DNA of 64,000 nucleotides from Sporofaciens musculi (GCF_009830285.1 NZ_WUQX01000001.1:2356501-2420500), one strand, 5' to 3'; shown: positions 15,697-26,104, counted from the stretch's first letter. Numbers and translations: made by a program. The notes: a model not told the origin generated them from the letters alone.

Positions 15697-16579
15697 TCAC
15701 AGTCTTGAAATATATCCTGAACGGTTAGGGACAGGGATATTTAAGGCAGCCATAGCCTGTTCAGCCGACCAATTCAAGTTGTGCATCAGGCTTTTAATAT
15801 TTTCAAGTATGGTATCCTGCGTTGCAATCTGAGCCGCAGCCTGAGCCGCTTCCTGCCGTTCTTTTTCAATCTCGTCTTTCATCAGTTCTTTTAACGCTTC
15901 ACACATATTTGAATCCCTCCTTACTTCTTCATACAATGCACGGTTTGCAGATGCGCTTACCTGTAAAATGGCGTCAATATTATTCCTGTCTCCTGGTGCA
16001 GTAAGCCTCATAGATTCTGCAATAAATGCCTGGACATCCTCTTTTTGGGCGTGTTTGGAAAGAATTCGCAGACTGCGGTGGGCTTCATTCTTAAGCTGAC
16101 CAGTCACAACGACCTGGGTGTCAAAAAGCATCTGCCCTTTTATATAATAGATTCCCTGAGAGTGCAGTTCAATATTAACCCCAGATTTTTTCAAAGCCTT
16201 AAATAATTCTCTTGGATAGGTTTCCCGAAAGACGGAAACCGTCAGTTCTTCGGCAGGAATCTCATTAACGCTTTCACCGAGTCCCTTATAGAGACAGGCA
16301 TAACCAATGGTCTTATAAAAATCGTCGATGGACAGTCCGTCGTCTGGGCTTTTGTACTCAATGACATTATATCTTTTGAAAATATGTCCGATTTCATCAT
16401 TGAATCCGGACTTTATCTGGCTTTTTAATAATCAGCAAATCCATGCGCAGAGGCTCTTTGCTTAATTGAAATTCACGCAGGAATTCCAAATCCTCCTTAT
16501 TGGATATTAACTCAATCTCAGTGGCGCCCAAAAAGCCCAAATGCCATTGAATCGCCATGGTTTCTAAATGCTCTGCCAA
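15697..16579 (-). pseudogene. PD-(D/E)XK (Rpn-like) gene, copy B: frameshifted
   Basis: Starts with TTG at 16579 behind GGAGGTGA, reads MAEHLETMAIQWHLGFLG to KPDKVRI, then hits stops at about 16397. A one-base insertion near 16400 relative to copy A causes this. From there on the original frame is intact to the stop at 15697 (ALKKSGVNIELHSQGIYYIKG to SGYISRL). The family is a PD-(D/E)XK nuclease-like group related to Rpn/putative transposases (RMDLLIIKK and EYKSPDD as catalytic region). Relative to A it also carries an extra AAQIA-type repeat near the C-terminus. Confidence 0.85.
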
Positions 16580-16642
16580 GGGCTGTCACCTCCAATCTGC
16601 AAGTTCACAAAAAGCAGTTGTAAATGTAATGGATTAGCAAAA

Positions 16643-17497
16643 TCACAGTCTTGAAATATATCCTGAACGGTTGGGGACAGGGATATTTAAGGCAGCCATA
16701 GCCTGTTCAGCCGAAAAATTTAAGTTGTGCATCAGGCTTTTAATATTTTCAAGTATAGTATCCTGAGCCGCTTCCTGCCGTTCTTTTTCAATCTCATCTT
16801 TCATCAGTTCTTTTAACGCTTCACACATATTTGAATCCCTCCTTACTTCTTCATACAATGCACGGTTTGCAGATGCGCTTACCTGTAAAATGGCGAATAT
16901 TATTCCTGTCTCCTGGTGCAGTAAGCCTCATAGATTCTGCAATAAATGCCTGGACATCCTCTTTTTGGGCGTGTTTGGAAAGAATTCGCAGACTGCGGTG
17001 GGCTTCATTTTTAAGCTGACCAGTCACAACGACCTGGGTGTCAAAAAGCATCTGCCCTTTTATATAATAGATTCCCTGAGAGTGCAGTTCAATATTAGCC
17101 CCAGATTTTTCAAAGCCTTAAATAATTCTCTTGGATAGGTTTCCCGAAAGACGGAAACCGTCAGTTCTTCGGCAGGAATCTCATTAACGCTTTCACCGAG
17201 TCCCTTATAGAGACAGGCATAACCAATGGTCTTATAAAAATCGTCGATGGACAGTCCGTCATCTGGGCTTTTGTACTCAATGACATTATATCTTTTGAAA
17301 ATATGTCCGATTTCATTGTGAATCCGGACTTTATCCGGCTTTTTAATAATCAGCAAATCCATGCGCAGAGGCTCTTTGCTTAATTGAAATTCACGCAGGA
17401 ATTCCAAATCCTCCTTATTGGATATTAACTCAATCTCAGCGGCGCCCAAAAAGCCCAAATGCCATTGAATCGCCATGGTTTCTAAATGCTCTGCCAA
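16643..17497 (-). pseudogene. PD-(D/E)XK (Rpn-like) gene, copy A: two frameshifts
   Basis: TTG start at 17497 with GGAGGTGA upstream. In frame through the catalytic region (D in RMDLLII, E-x-K in IEYKSPDD, about residues 47-75) to FKALKN at about 17110, where a T run is one base shorter than in copy B; the frame then ends at 17060. A further 2-nt loss lies near 16893 (GCGAATATT against GCGTCAATATT in B). The C-terminal frame resumes at 16858 and ends at 16643. An undamaged version would be about 290 aa. No helper or partner gene is visible. Confidence 0.85.
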
Positions 17498-17625
17498 GGG
17501 CTGTCACCTCCAATCTGCAAGTTCACAAAAAGCAGTTGTTCTTGATTTTATTTTACCATCCCCCTGTAAAATAGGCAACCCACAGCAAAGAATCCCAAAG
17601 AAGAAGTTGCCATTTTAAGTCTTCC

Positions 17626-17637
17626 TAAGTATACTTA
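17626..17637. promoter_or_regulatory. Perfect palindrome upstream of the DUF4132 unit
   Basis: TAAGTATACTTA is a perfect 12-bp palindrome, 30 nt before the ATG at 17668 and just upstream of an AT-rich ATATATAA stretch that could hold a -10 box. Possible operator; no regulator gene adjoins. Confidence 0.35.
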
Positions 17638-17667
17638 AATATATAACACAAAAGCGGAGGAAACAAC

Positions 17668-18084
17668 ATGTCATTTACCATTTATGTAAGAATGAAGAAG
17701 CCAGGCAGACGGATGCTGAAAGAGCTGCCCCCCACGCCCTTCGTTTTGAATGAAAAGCCGGAAACCCTAAGAGAACTGCTGGTTGGGCTGACAGAGCTTG
17801 GCGTAAAGGACTATAACGCAAGAAAAGACGAAGGAGGGCTGCTGCCTTTTCTGACAAAAGAGGCGATTGCAAATCAGGCAGTACAAGGAAAGGTATCTTT
17901 TGGCGTTCACGGCGGGGCAAAAGCCAATGCCACTCAGGCGGTGGAGAATACAATTCAAAGCTTTGAGGACGGAATCTACCGTGTTTTTGCCGGAAATGAG
18001 GAGATGACAGGGCTTGATGACAAGGTACCCTGGAAGGAGGGCCTGGTATTTACACTGATACGCCTTACCATGTTATCTGGTTAG
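17668..18084 (+). CDS. Hypothetical protein paired with DUF4132
   Basis: 138-aa soluble protein that I cannot assign to a named family. It begins SFTIYVRMKKPGRRM and contains a glycine-rich stretch GKVSFGVHGGAKANATQAVENTIQSFEDGIYRVF. No membrane segment or signal peptide. It has a GCGGAGG site and lies 56 nt before the large DUF4132 gene in the same orientation, so it is likely co-expressed and could be a partner subunit; that is inferred from position only. A perfect palindrome lies upstream. Confidence 0.75.
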   Translation: MSFTIYVRMKKPGRRMLKELPPTPFVLNEKPETLRELLVGLTELGVKDYNARKDEGGLLPFLTKEAIANQAVQGKVSFGVHGGAKANATQAVENTIQSFEDGIYRVFAGNEEMTGLDDKVPWKEGLVFTLIRLTMLSG

Positions 18085-18140
18085 GCCAAGAATAAGAAAA
18101 TGCAGAGCAAAACGGTTGAAAAACCCAGAAAGGAAAGGTC

Positions 18141-21100
18141 ATGGCGGAATTTACATATGAGACAAAAGAAAAATTAAAAGAAGCATGGGAAAAGCATTTT
18201 GAGAAGAAGGGAAAGCGCCTTTCCAATGAGGAGAAGGAGATGCTTCCGGCTTTCTACTGTTATTTCGCGCCCCAGGAGGTCTGCCGTTCTATGGAGAAGC
18301 TTCTGGAAAAAGGAGCTTACCACACATTAAGCGGGCTCTATAAGGGGGAGTTTTCTGAAGTGGTAAAGGCCTGCGTTCCAAAAAGCAGCCGAGAGGAATT
18401 CTACGAAGCCCTAGACGCAATGAACCAGTACCAGATGACGGCAGGGTGGTACAGAAGAAGTCTGCGCTCCAAAAGCTATGTGCCTTTTGTAGAGCAGAGC
18501 ATCAAAGTGCTACGTACCTACGGGCTGTTAGATTTTTATGGAATCAGCCTGGCAGATTTTCTAATGGGAAATGTCCACCCAATGATTTACGACCAAGTAA
18601 GAAACACGTTTTTTTCTTATGCAGAAATACTGGCAGCACAGATTGACAGGGGAAATGAGGAGACAATCAAGGCTGTCAGGGAGATTCTCCTTGGGGAAGG
18701 GAACACGGCCATGATTAGCCACAACCTTATCTGCGGAATCGTGATGAGCAAAAACCAGGAGTTGTACGACCTTCTTGGCAAGTTCCTTGTGGCGGCCAGA
18801 CTCCAGGAGGGGGCGCGTCAGGCAGTCTGCGAGACCATGGACGCGGGACGTCCTGAGGCATTTCTTCATCTGTTTCATGTCATTGAGGAGCATAACCTCA
18901 TCCGTTATTCATCGGTAAAACGGGCGGCCGCCACCTGGATTGGGATTTTCAATGAGAAAAGCGCAGAAAGGATGAGTGAGAAGCTTCTTGGCTTGATGGG
19001 GAAATGTCTTGGGGATGCTGCCTTCTGTGATGAACAGCTATCCACAGAGGATTCAGTAGCCATTAGCTGCGCCCTCTGGGCAAAGGGGTTCTATGACGCC
19101 GAAAAGGCTGTGGACTCTGTGCGTCGTCTCATAATCCATGGCACGAAGCACCAGAAGATGACTGCCTCTTACTTTATTATGTCCATTCAGGATACAAAAT
19201 TGAAGATGAGGGCCGCGAAAGAGGTGATTTTTAGTTATCCTGAGGATTTGGAGTTGGCGGCTTGCTTTATGCCCAGCTTTATGGAGACTGTAAATTCCTA
19301 TTTTTACAGTCTTGTAAAGGATGAGGACAGCAACTCTTATTCTTACCGAAGGGGCAAGGTCATTGAGCCTAAGAAGCTTAATCCCAAGGAATTCTTTGAA
19401 GGCAAGGAGGAGGCCAGGCTTTGCTATGGGATTTTGAAGGAGATGTTAAAAAAGATACCTAAAAAGGGATTGGTTCTTTCCCCATGTATCTTTCCCTGGC
19501 ACCAGGTATCCTTAGGTCCGTCTGGGATTGCCGCCAGGCTTTGTTTGATTGCATGGATGCTCCAGGAGGATGAGGTGTTGGATGAAGCGGCAGGTTTTAT
19601 TCCCTTGATTGGACAGGGCGAGGGATATTGTTATTACAGCATGTCCAGGTCGGCGGCCGCCAGGCTTCTGCTTTATCGTCCCAAGTCTGCGGCAAGAAAA
19701 AAGGTCTTGTTTGAGCTTTTACATAACGCAGAGGAATATACCAACGAGGAGGCCTATCATCTGGCGGATGATATGGAGTTGGCGTCGGAGGATTATATTT
19801 CCATTGAAAAAAATCTCAAGTATAAGAAGGGTCGGCAGGGGACTCTGGCTCTTTTGCGGAAGCAGGATGGAAAAAGTCTGGCCGCCTGTATCGTAAGGAA
19901 CCTTGGGTTAAAATCCGAGGAATGCCGTATGGGCGCCCTGGACCTTGCGCTATATTTGAAAAATAAGGACAGAAAATGTCTGGAGGAAATCCTTCCCCAT
20001 CTGCGGGATTTTCCCAATCCTACCGGAAAAGAGCAGGTGCTTTTAGGGGAAATTTTAGAGGGCGCAAGCAAGGCGCAGGATATCCTGAACACGCCGGGGT
20101 ATGGCTTGTATGACCCTGAGAAGGATTGGGTTCTGCCGCCTTTAGAGATTCCTTCCAACCAGGCAGACCAGTTGTTTACCTATGGAGAAAAAGCATGTAT
20201 CCGCGTGTGCCAGAAGCTGTCTCAGTTGATTGAAGATCATGCCACGCTGTCCTATAAGACTGCCTGGGACCAGGATGAGCTTCTTGGAAATGAGCTGAAA
20301 AAGTCAAGGTATATTCACGACGACCCCAATGCAAAGCCTCTGGAGGAATACCCCTTTCGTGAGATGTGGGAGGAATTCTACCAAAAGGAGATTGGTAATC
20401 CCAAGCTTCTCTTGGAGGTAGAGCTATACCGTCAGTGCTGTATACAGAGTAGTTTTTATAAGTACAACTATGAGCTGTATCAGCAGGTATTCGGAGGGAA
20501 GCAGATTTTTAAAAATTTTGTGAGTGAGCTTCCCTATATGAGCCAGACATGGACGGTGATTTCTGTGTTGGCTAACCAGTATATTCCGGATTCCTTAAAG
20601 GCTGATTTTGCGCTTAAAGGAATGACAAAATTCCTCTCTATACTGAATACCTCTAACGATATTTTTCCGGTGAAGCACAGGCACTGGAATGGAGAAAACA
20701 TTGTTTATACCAAGCGGGCGGTGGAGCTTCCTATCTTTGCCAATATGCTTCATTGTCTTTCTTTGACAGAGGAGAAGGATTGGGGAAGCGCATTCACCTT
20801 GAGATTCCGGCTTCAGAAACACTATTTAGAGCAAGGGGACAGAGAGAAGAACCAGCAGTATTCCTACCAAAGTACTGTGAAATGTTATCTTGGGATTTCC
20901 GATTATGTAAAATGCTATGTGAAGAAGGTATGGGATAAGGAGTTATTTTATAAGGCGATTTTCATGTTTTCAGATTTGGGAAGCCTGTTAGAGCCAATTA
21001 GTACCGTAGAACAAAAGGGGGCGGTTTCCTTACGAACGGCGCGGGTGTATGCATTGAATTCATTCTTTGGGTACAATGTTATCAAGCCTGTTGACGGGAA

Positions 21101-23324
21101 ATATCGTTTTGATGTCTTGGGGGATATGGCAGAGATGGCCTTTGCCCATGAGCTATATGGGGAACTCATACCCCTGATCTTAAGTGTGGAGTTAAAGAGG
21201 GGAGAGCAGCCCACAGCCTTTTCTGAGCATATCCATAAGATACGGGTCATCTATGGCATTGACTATATGATTCAGATTTTGACGGCGTTGGGGAAGGAAA
21301 CGTTAAAGCGGGGATTCAGTTACTATTTTTCAAGCAGCGATAGGGGGTCTGTGCTAAGTCATCTGCTTAAGGTCTGTATGCCTAAGCCAGAGGAAACTGC
21401 CAAAGATTTGAAGAAGGCTCTTAAGGGGACGGATATTACCAAAAAGCGGCTAGTCGAGCTTGCCATGTATGCGCAGCAATGGATTCCGATGATTGAAGAT
21501 TATCTGGGAATTTCAGGCTTTGCAAGCACATGTTATTATTTTATGGCACATACCAGCGAAGGGTTTGACGACCAGGTTACCAGTGTGATTGCGAAATACA
21601 CACCACTTTCCCCAGAAGAACTTAGGGATGGGGCGTTCGATATTCATTGGTTTTTTGAAGCCTATGAAAATGTGGGGGAGAAGGATTTTAAACTCATCTA
21701 TGACGCGGCAAAATATTCCTCAAGCGGCGCGGCTCACACAAGGGCGCGCAAATATGCAAACGCCGCCCTCGGAAATGTTGAGAAGGAGGATTTGAAAGCA
21801 GAGATAGACGCGAAACGAAATAAAGATTTGTTGATGAGTATAGGGCTTCTTCCCCTTGGAAACCTGAAAGCAGATCGGGAAAACGAGCTTTTAGACCGCT
21901 ACCAGTTTATTCAGAAGTTTAAGAAGGAGAGCAGGCAGTTTGGGGCGCAGCGTCGGGCAAGCGAGGGGCGCGCCGCAGAGCTTGCGCTTCGCAACTTAAG
22001 CGTAAACGCCGGCTTTACGGATGTGACCCGCCTTGTACTGCGGATGGAGGGGAAGCTTACGGAACAGTCTTCGGCCTATTTTGAATGGCAGCCTGTGGAG
22101 GATGGCATTGAGTTGATGGTGTCTGTGGATGAGAACGGAAGGAGCTCGCTGAAATGTAGGAAGAATGATAAGCTCTTAAAGTCTGTTCCGTCGAAGTATA
22201 AGAAGAACGAGACGGTTCTTAGATACCAGGAGGTCACTAAAAAGTTAAAGGAACAGTATAGCCGTACAAAACAAATGATGGAGCAGGCCATGGAGGATCG
22301 GACAGAATTCCAGGTATGGGAATTGCGGGAGTTGAAGTCCAATCCTGTGGCCCGTCCCATTGTGGAATTTCTGGTTGTGCGAACCGTTTTAGAAAATGTC
22401 TTGGCAGAAGGAAAAGGGCCTGGCTCAAAGAAAGAGGGGGCAGACCGGTTTAAAATAGGATTTTTGACAGAAGAGGGGATTGTGGACGACACAGGAAATG
22501 TAAGTCCCATTAAGCCGGACGATAAGGTGTGGATTGCCCATCCCTTTGATTTGTACATAAGCGGCCATTGGCATGAATACCAGAAGCTATTGTTTGATAA
22601 GCAGATTAAGCAGCCATTTAAGCAGGTGTTCCGTGAGCTGTACTTAAAACTTGACGAGGAAATGGAAAAATGTGAATCCAGAATCTTCTCCGGCAACCAG
22701 ATAGAGCCTCAGAAGACGGTAGGCGCCCTCAAGGGCCGCAGGTGGGTTGCGGATTATGAGGATGGCCTTCAGAAGATTTACTATAAGGAAAATATCATTG
22801 CCTGTATCTATGCCATGACGGATTGGTTTACCCCCAGCGATGTGGAGGCCCCTACTCTTGAGTGGGTGGTATTCTCCCACAGGAAAACGGGAAAGCAGCT
22901 AAAGCTTAAAGAGATTCCGGATGTCATTTACAGTGAAGTCATGCGGGATGTGGACCTGGCCGTAAGCGTGGCCCATGCAGGCAGCGTGGACCCTGAGACC
23001 AGCCATTCCACCATTGAGATGCGAAGGGACATTGCCAGATGTAATCTTGAGCTGTTCGGGCTTAAGAATGTCCGTCTTAAGGGGAATCATGCTATGATCG
23101 ACGGAAAGCTTGGGCAGTATTCCATTCACCTGGGAAGCGGCGTGGTGCATCAGGTTGGGAATTCTATGCTGTTTGTGGTGCCTGTACATTCACAGCACAG
23201 AGGGCGGATTTTCCTTCCGTTTATTGACGATGACCCAAAAACTGCGGAGATTATGTCCAAGCTTCTTCTTTTTGCAGAGGATACAAAGATCAAAGACCCT
23301 AATATTCTGTCACAGATAAAGTAG
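18141..23324 (+). CDS. Giant DUF4132 domain protein (1727 aa)
   Basis: Very large soluble protein with long alpha-helical, repeat-like N-terminal and middle parts (HEAT/ARM-like by appearance, about 1-1150) and a C-terminal DUF4132 region. DUF4132 features include RPIVEFLVVRTVLEN, WIAHPFDLYISGHWHEYQKL, IKQPFKQVFRELY, EVMRDVDLAVSVA and the end block LLLFAEDTKIKDPNILSQI. E. coli relatives are MolR/YehI, once linked to molybdate regulation, but the function is unknown. No catalytic motif stands out. The start ATG has AGGAAAGG upstream. It is intact despite its size, so it is probably under selection. The partner gene at 17668 precedes it. Confidence 0.85.
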   Translation: MAEFTYETKEKLKEAWEKHFEKKGKRLSNEEKEMLPAFYCYFAPQEVCRSMEKLLEKGAYHTLSGLYKGEFSEVVKACVPKSSREEFYEALDAMNQYQMTAGWYRRSLRSKSYVPFVEQSIKVLRTYGLLDFYGISLADFLMGNVHPMIYDQVRNTFFSYAEILAAQIDRGNEETIKAVREILLGEGNTAMISHNLICGIVMSKNQELYDLLGKFLVAARLQEGARQAVCETMDAGRPEAFLHLFHVIEEHNLIRYSSVKRAAATWIGIFNEKSAERMSEKLLGLMGKCLGDAAFCDEQLSTEDSVAISCALWAKGFYDAEKAVDSVRRLIIHGTKHQKMTASYFIMSIQDTKLKMRAAKEVIFSYPEDLELAACFMPSFMETVNSYFYSLVKDEDSNSYSYRRGKVIEPKKLNPKEFFEGKEEARLCYGILKEMLKKIPKKGLVLSPCIFPWHQVSLGPSGIAARLCLIAWMLQEDEVLDEAAGFIPLIGQGEGYCYYSMSRSAAARLLLYRPKSAARKKVLFELLHNAEEYTNEEAYHLADDMELASEDYISIEKNLKYKKGRQGTLALLRKQDGKSLAACIVRNLGLKSEECRMGALDLALYLKNKDRKCLEEILPHLRDFPNPTGKEQVLLGEILEGASKAQDILNTPGYGLYDPEKDWVLPPLEIPSNQADQLFTYGEKACIRVCQKLSQLIEDHATLSYKTAWDQDELLGNELKKSRYIHDDPNAKPLEEYPFREMWEEFYQKEIGNPKLLLEVELYRQCCIQSSFYKYNYELYQQVFGGKQIFKNFVSELPYMSQTWTVISVLANQYIPDSLKADFALKGMTKFLSILNTSNDIFPVKHRHWNGENIVYTKRAVELPIFANMLHCLSLTEEKDWGSAFTLRFRLQKHYLEQGDREKNQQYSYQSTVKCYLGISDYVKCYVKKVWDKELFYKAIFMFSDLGSLLEPISTVEQKGAVSLRTARVYALNSFFGYNVIKPVDGKYRFDVLGDMAEMAFAHELYGELIPLILSVELKRGEQPTAFSEHIHKIRVIYGIDYMIQILTALGKETLKRGFSYYFSSSDRGSVLSHLLKVCMPKPEETAKDLKKALKGTDITKKRLVELAMYAQQWIPMIEDYLGISGFASTCYYFMAHTSEGFDDQVTSVIAKYTPLSPEELRDGAFDIHWFFEAYENVGEKDFKLIYDAAKYSSSGAAHTRARKYANAALGNVEKEDLKAEIDAKRNKDLLMSIGLLPLGNLKADRENELLDRYQFIQKFKKESRQFGAQRRASEGRAAELALRNLSVNAGFTDVTRLVLRMEGKLTEQSSAYFEWQPVEDGIELMVSVDENGRSSLKCRKNDKLLKSVPSKYKKNETVLRYQEVTKKLKEQYSRTKQMMEQAMEDRTEFQVWELRELKSNPVARPIVEFLVVRTVLENVLAEGKGPGSKKEGADRFKIGFLTEEGIVDDTGNVSPIKPDDKVWIAHPFDLYISGHWHEYQKLLFDKQIKQPFKQVFRELYLKLDEEMEKCESRIFSGNQIEPQKTVGALKGRRWVADYEDGLQKIYYKENIIACIYAMTDWFTPSDVEAPTLEWVVFSHRKTGKQLKLKEIPDVIYSEVMRDVDLAVSVAHAGSVDPETSHSTIEMRRDIARCNLELFGLKNVRLKGNHAMIDGKLGQYSIHLGSGVVHQVGNSMLFVVPVHSQHRGRIFLPFIDDDPKTAEIMSKLLLFAEDTKIKDPNILSQIK

Positions 23325-23352
23325 GGGAATGAAATAAAAATTTATCTTTTTT
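23314..23352 (+). terminator. Weak terminator after DUF4132
   Basis: AGATAAA (23314-23320, overlapping the gene end) pairs with TTTATCT (23341-23347), followed by a T run. Seven A/T-rich pairs and a 20-nt loop make it weak. Confidence 0.35.
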
Positions 23353-23366
23353 ATTATAGGGAATAA

Positions 23367-23375
23367 TGCTATAAT
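23367..23375 (+). promoter_or_regulatory. Extended -10 promoter element of mutS
   Basis: TGCTATAAT is an extended -10 motif (TG-N-TATAAT); no good -35 box is seen. It overlaps the ATG at 23374, which makes that codon an unlikely start. Confidence 0.5.
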
Positions 23376-23418
23376 GAATAAGCAAATGAGCAGAATACTA
23401 CAAAAGAGAGGTACAACA

Positions 23419-26064
23419 GTGGCGGAATTAACACCAATGATGCAGCAATATGTGGAGACAAAGAAGGAGTATCCGGACTGCATCCTGTTTTATAGATTGG
23501 GAGACTTTTACGAGATGTTTTTTGACGACGCTCTGACTGCGTCGAAGGAGTTGGAGATTACCCTGACCGGAAAGAACTGCGGACTTGAGGAACGCGCACC
23601 CATGTGCGGCGTTCCTTTCCATGCGGTAGACGCTTATTTAAATCGTCTGGTTTCCAAGGGATATAAGGTGGCAATCTGTGAGCAGATGGAGGATGCGGCC
23701 ACCGCAAAGGGGCTGGTAAAGCGGGACGTGGTGCGGATTGTGACGCCAGGGACGAACCTGGATGTCCAGGCATTGGATGAGACCAAGAATAACTATATCA
23801 TGTGCGTGGTCTACCTTGCAGACCATTACGGGCTTTCAGTTGCGGACGTGACTACTGGGGAATATATGGTCACAGAGCTTACAGAGGCGGAGAAGTTGTT
23901 CGACGAGATTTACAAGTTTATGCCTTCAGAGCTTGTGTGCAACGAGGCTTTCTATATGAGTGGCATGGATTTGGAATTGTTAAAGGAAAAGCTGGGGATT
24001 ACGTTGTATTCCCTGGAGGCATGGTATTTTGACGATACCATCTGCCAGAGGACCCTTACAGACCATTTCCATGTAAAGGGCCTTGAGGGTCTGGGGCTTT
24101 CGGACTATGACTGCGGCGTAATTGCAGCGGGGGCGCTGCTTAAGTATCTGATTGAGACCCAGAAGAGGGATTTGTCCCACATTACCAGGCTTTCGGTCTA
24201 TGCTACAGGGAAATATATGCTCCTTGACAGTTCTACCAGAAGGAATCTTGAGCTTTGCGAGACCCTTCGTGAGAAGCAAAAAAGGGGGTCTTTACTCTGG
24301 GTGCTGGACAAGACAAAGACGGCTATGGGGGCCAGGGCGCTGCGCAGGCATATCGAGCAGCCCTTGATCGACAAAAAGGAGATTGAACGCCGCCTAGATG
24401 CCGTGGAGGAGTTAAAGGACAACGCCATTTCCCGCGAGGAGATTCGGGAATATCTTTCTTCTATCTATGACTTAGAGCGTCTGGTGTGCCGGATTACATA
24501 TCAGTCGGCAAATCCGCGGGATCTGATTGCATTTGAACATTCTCTGGCTATGCTGCCCCATATCAAATATATTTTACAGGAAATGAAATCGCCCCTTCTT
24601 CGGGAATTGTATGAGAGCATGGACACATTGGAGGATCTCTGCGAGCTTGTAAAAAGCGCCATTAAGGATGAGCCGCCCATTGCCATGAGAGAGGGAGGCA
24701 TTATCCGAGAGGGATACGATAAAGAGGTGGACCAGCTTCGCTTGGCGAAGTCGGACGGAAAGGAGTGGCTTGCAAAGCTTGAGGCAAACGAGCGTGAAAA
24801 GACAGGCATTAAGAATCTGAAGATTCGTTTTAATAAAGTGTTTGGCTATTATCTTGAGGTGACCAATTCCTTTAAGAATCTGGTGCCGGATTACTATACC
24901 CGCAAACAGACCCTTGCCAATGCAGAGCGTTTTATCATTCCAGAGCTGAAGGAGCTTGAGGATACCATCCTTGGGGCGGAGGATAAATTATATGCATTGG
25001 AGTATCAGCTTTACTGCGAGGTGCGGGATAAAATCGGAGCTGAGATTTTAAGAATCCAGTCAAGCGCAAGGGCCGTGGCTCAGTTGGACGCTTTTTCGTC
25101 TCTGGCGCTGGTGGCGGAAAGGAATCAGTATGTGCGTCCAAGTATCAATGAAAAGGGCGTTATCGACATCAAGGATGGGCGTCATCCTGTGGTGGAGAGA
25201 ATGATTCCCAATGATATGTTTATTGCAAACGATACCTTTTTGAATGATAAGAAGAACCGGATTTCTGTAATTACAGGGCCGAATATGGCGGGGAAATCTA
25301 CCTATATGCGCCAGACTGCGCTGATTGTCCTGATGGCCCAGATTGGCTCCTTTGTTCCTGCCGCCAGTGCAGATATGGGGCTGGTGGACCGGATTTTCAC
25401 CAGGGTGGGCGCGTCTGACGATCTGGCCAGCGGACAGAGTACGTTTATGGTGGAAATGACGGAGGTTGCGAATATTCTGCGCAATGCCACCAGCAGAAGT
25501 CTTTTGATTCTGGATGAGATTGGACGGGGAACCAGCACCTTTGACGGCTTAAGTATTGCCTGGGCTGTGATTGAGCACATCAGCAACAGTAAGCTTCTTG
25601 GGGCAAAGACTTTGTTTGCCACCCACTACCATGAGCTGACTGAGCTTGAGGGGAAGATTCACAATGTCAATAACTATTGTATCGCCGTGAAGGAGAAGGG
25701 TGACGATATCATTTTCCTGCGCAAGATTGTAAAAGGCGGCGCGGACAAGAGCTACGGAATTCAAGTTGCCAGGCTTGCAGGGGTGCCGGAGTCTGTCATC
25801 CTCCGTGCAAAGGAGATTGTAGAAGAACTGGTGCAGGCGGATATCACGGAAAAGATTAAGGATATTGCAAACCACGGCCATGAAAAGCCGGATAAACCTA
25901 AGCATTATGACGAGGTGGATTTGGCGCAGATGTCGCTGTTTGATACGGTAAGGGATGATGACGTGATTGATGAGATTAAGAATCTGGACCTTGGGAATCT
26001 GACGCCGATTGATGCACTCAATACCTTGTATCAGTTACAGAATAAGCTTAAGAATCGTTGGTAA
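23419..26064 (+). CDS. mutS: DNA mismatch repair protein MutS
   Basis: Mismatch-recognition ATPase that starts repair with MutL. From a GTG at 23419 the protein begins MAELTPMMQQYVETK, the normal MutS N-terminus, with AGAGAGG upstream; the frame extends to an ATG at 23374 but that codon lies in a TATAAT box. Domain I carries the mismatch-contact motif region (LFYRLGDFYEMFFDDA, 23-38), then connector, lever and clamp, and the ATPase with Walker A GPNMAGKST (620-628), DEIGRGTS and a C-terminal HTH/dimer part. 881 aa is typical. mutL follows 40 nt later and miaA after that, the common Firmicutes order. Confidence 0.97.
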   Translation: MAELTPMMQQYVETKKEYPDCILFYRLGDFYEMFFDDALTASKELEITLTGKNCGLEERAPMCGVPFHAVDAYLNRLVSKGYKVAICEQMEDAATAKGLVKRDVVRIVTPGTNLDVQALDETKNNYIMCVVYLADHYGLSVADVTTGEYMVTELTEAEKLFDEIYKFMPSELVCNEAFYMSGMDLELLKEKLGITLYSLEAWYFDDTICQRTLTDHFHVKGLEGLGLSDYDCGVIAAGALLKYLIETQKRDLSHITRLSVYATGKYMLLDSSTRRNLELCETLREKQKRGSLLWVLDKTKTAMGARALRRHIEQPLIDKKEIERRLDAVEELKDNAISREEIREYLSSIYDLERLVCRITYQSANPRDLIAFEHSLAMLPHIKYILQEMKSPLLRELYESMDTLEDLCELVKSAIKDEPPIAMREGGIIREGYDKEVDQLRLAKSDGKEWLAKLEANEREKTGIKNLKIRFNKVFGYYLEVTNSFKNLVPDYYTRKQTLANAERFIIPELKELEDTILGAEDKLYALEYQLYCEVRDKIGAEILRIQSSARAVAQLDAFSSLALVAERNQYVRPSINEKGVIDIKDGRHPVVERMIPNDMFIANDTFLNDKKNRISVITGPNMAGKSTYMRQTALIVLMAQIGSFVPAASADMGLVDRIFTRVGASDDLASGQSTFMVEMTEVANILRNATSRSLLILDEIGRGTSTFDGLSIAWAVIEHISNSKLLGAKTLFATHYHELTELEGKIHNVNNYCIAVKEKGDDIIFLRKIVKGGADKSYGIQVARLAGVPESVILRAKEIVEELVQADITEKIKDIANHGHEKPDKPKHYDEVDLAQMSLFDTVRDDDVIDEIKNLDLGNLTPIDALNTLYQLQNKLKNRW

Positions 26065-26104
26065 ACGGGATTGTTATTTTGGCAGGAGGTGAGCAGGATT
26101 AGCG

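Larger units (their letters stand above)
15653..17539. repeat. Tandem duplication: three flank repeats, units of 946 and 918 bp
   Basis: A 23-nt sequence starting GCAAGTTCACAAAAAGCAG occurs at 15653-15675, 16599-16621 and 17517-17539. Each copy lies just upstream (minus-strand sense) of one copy of the nuclease-like gene. The intervening units are more than 95 percent alike by eye. Copy C is a partial third unit. Confidence 0.9.

Noticed and set aside
22076-22696. 206-codon minus frame inside the DUF4132 gene
   Set aside because: Serine-rich antisense translation of a conserved + strand region; shadow.
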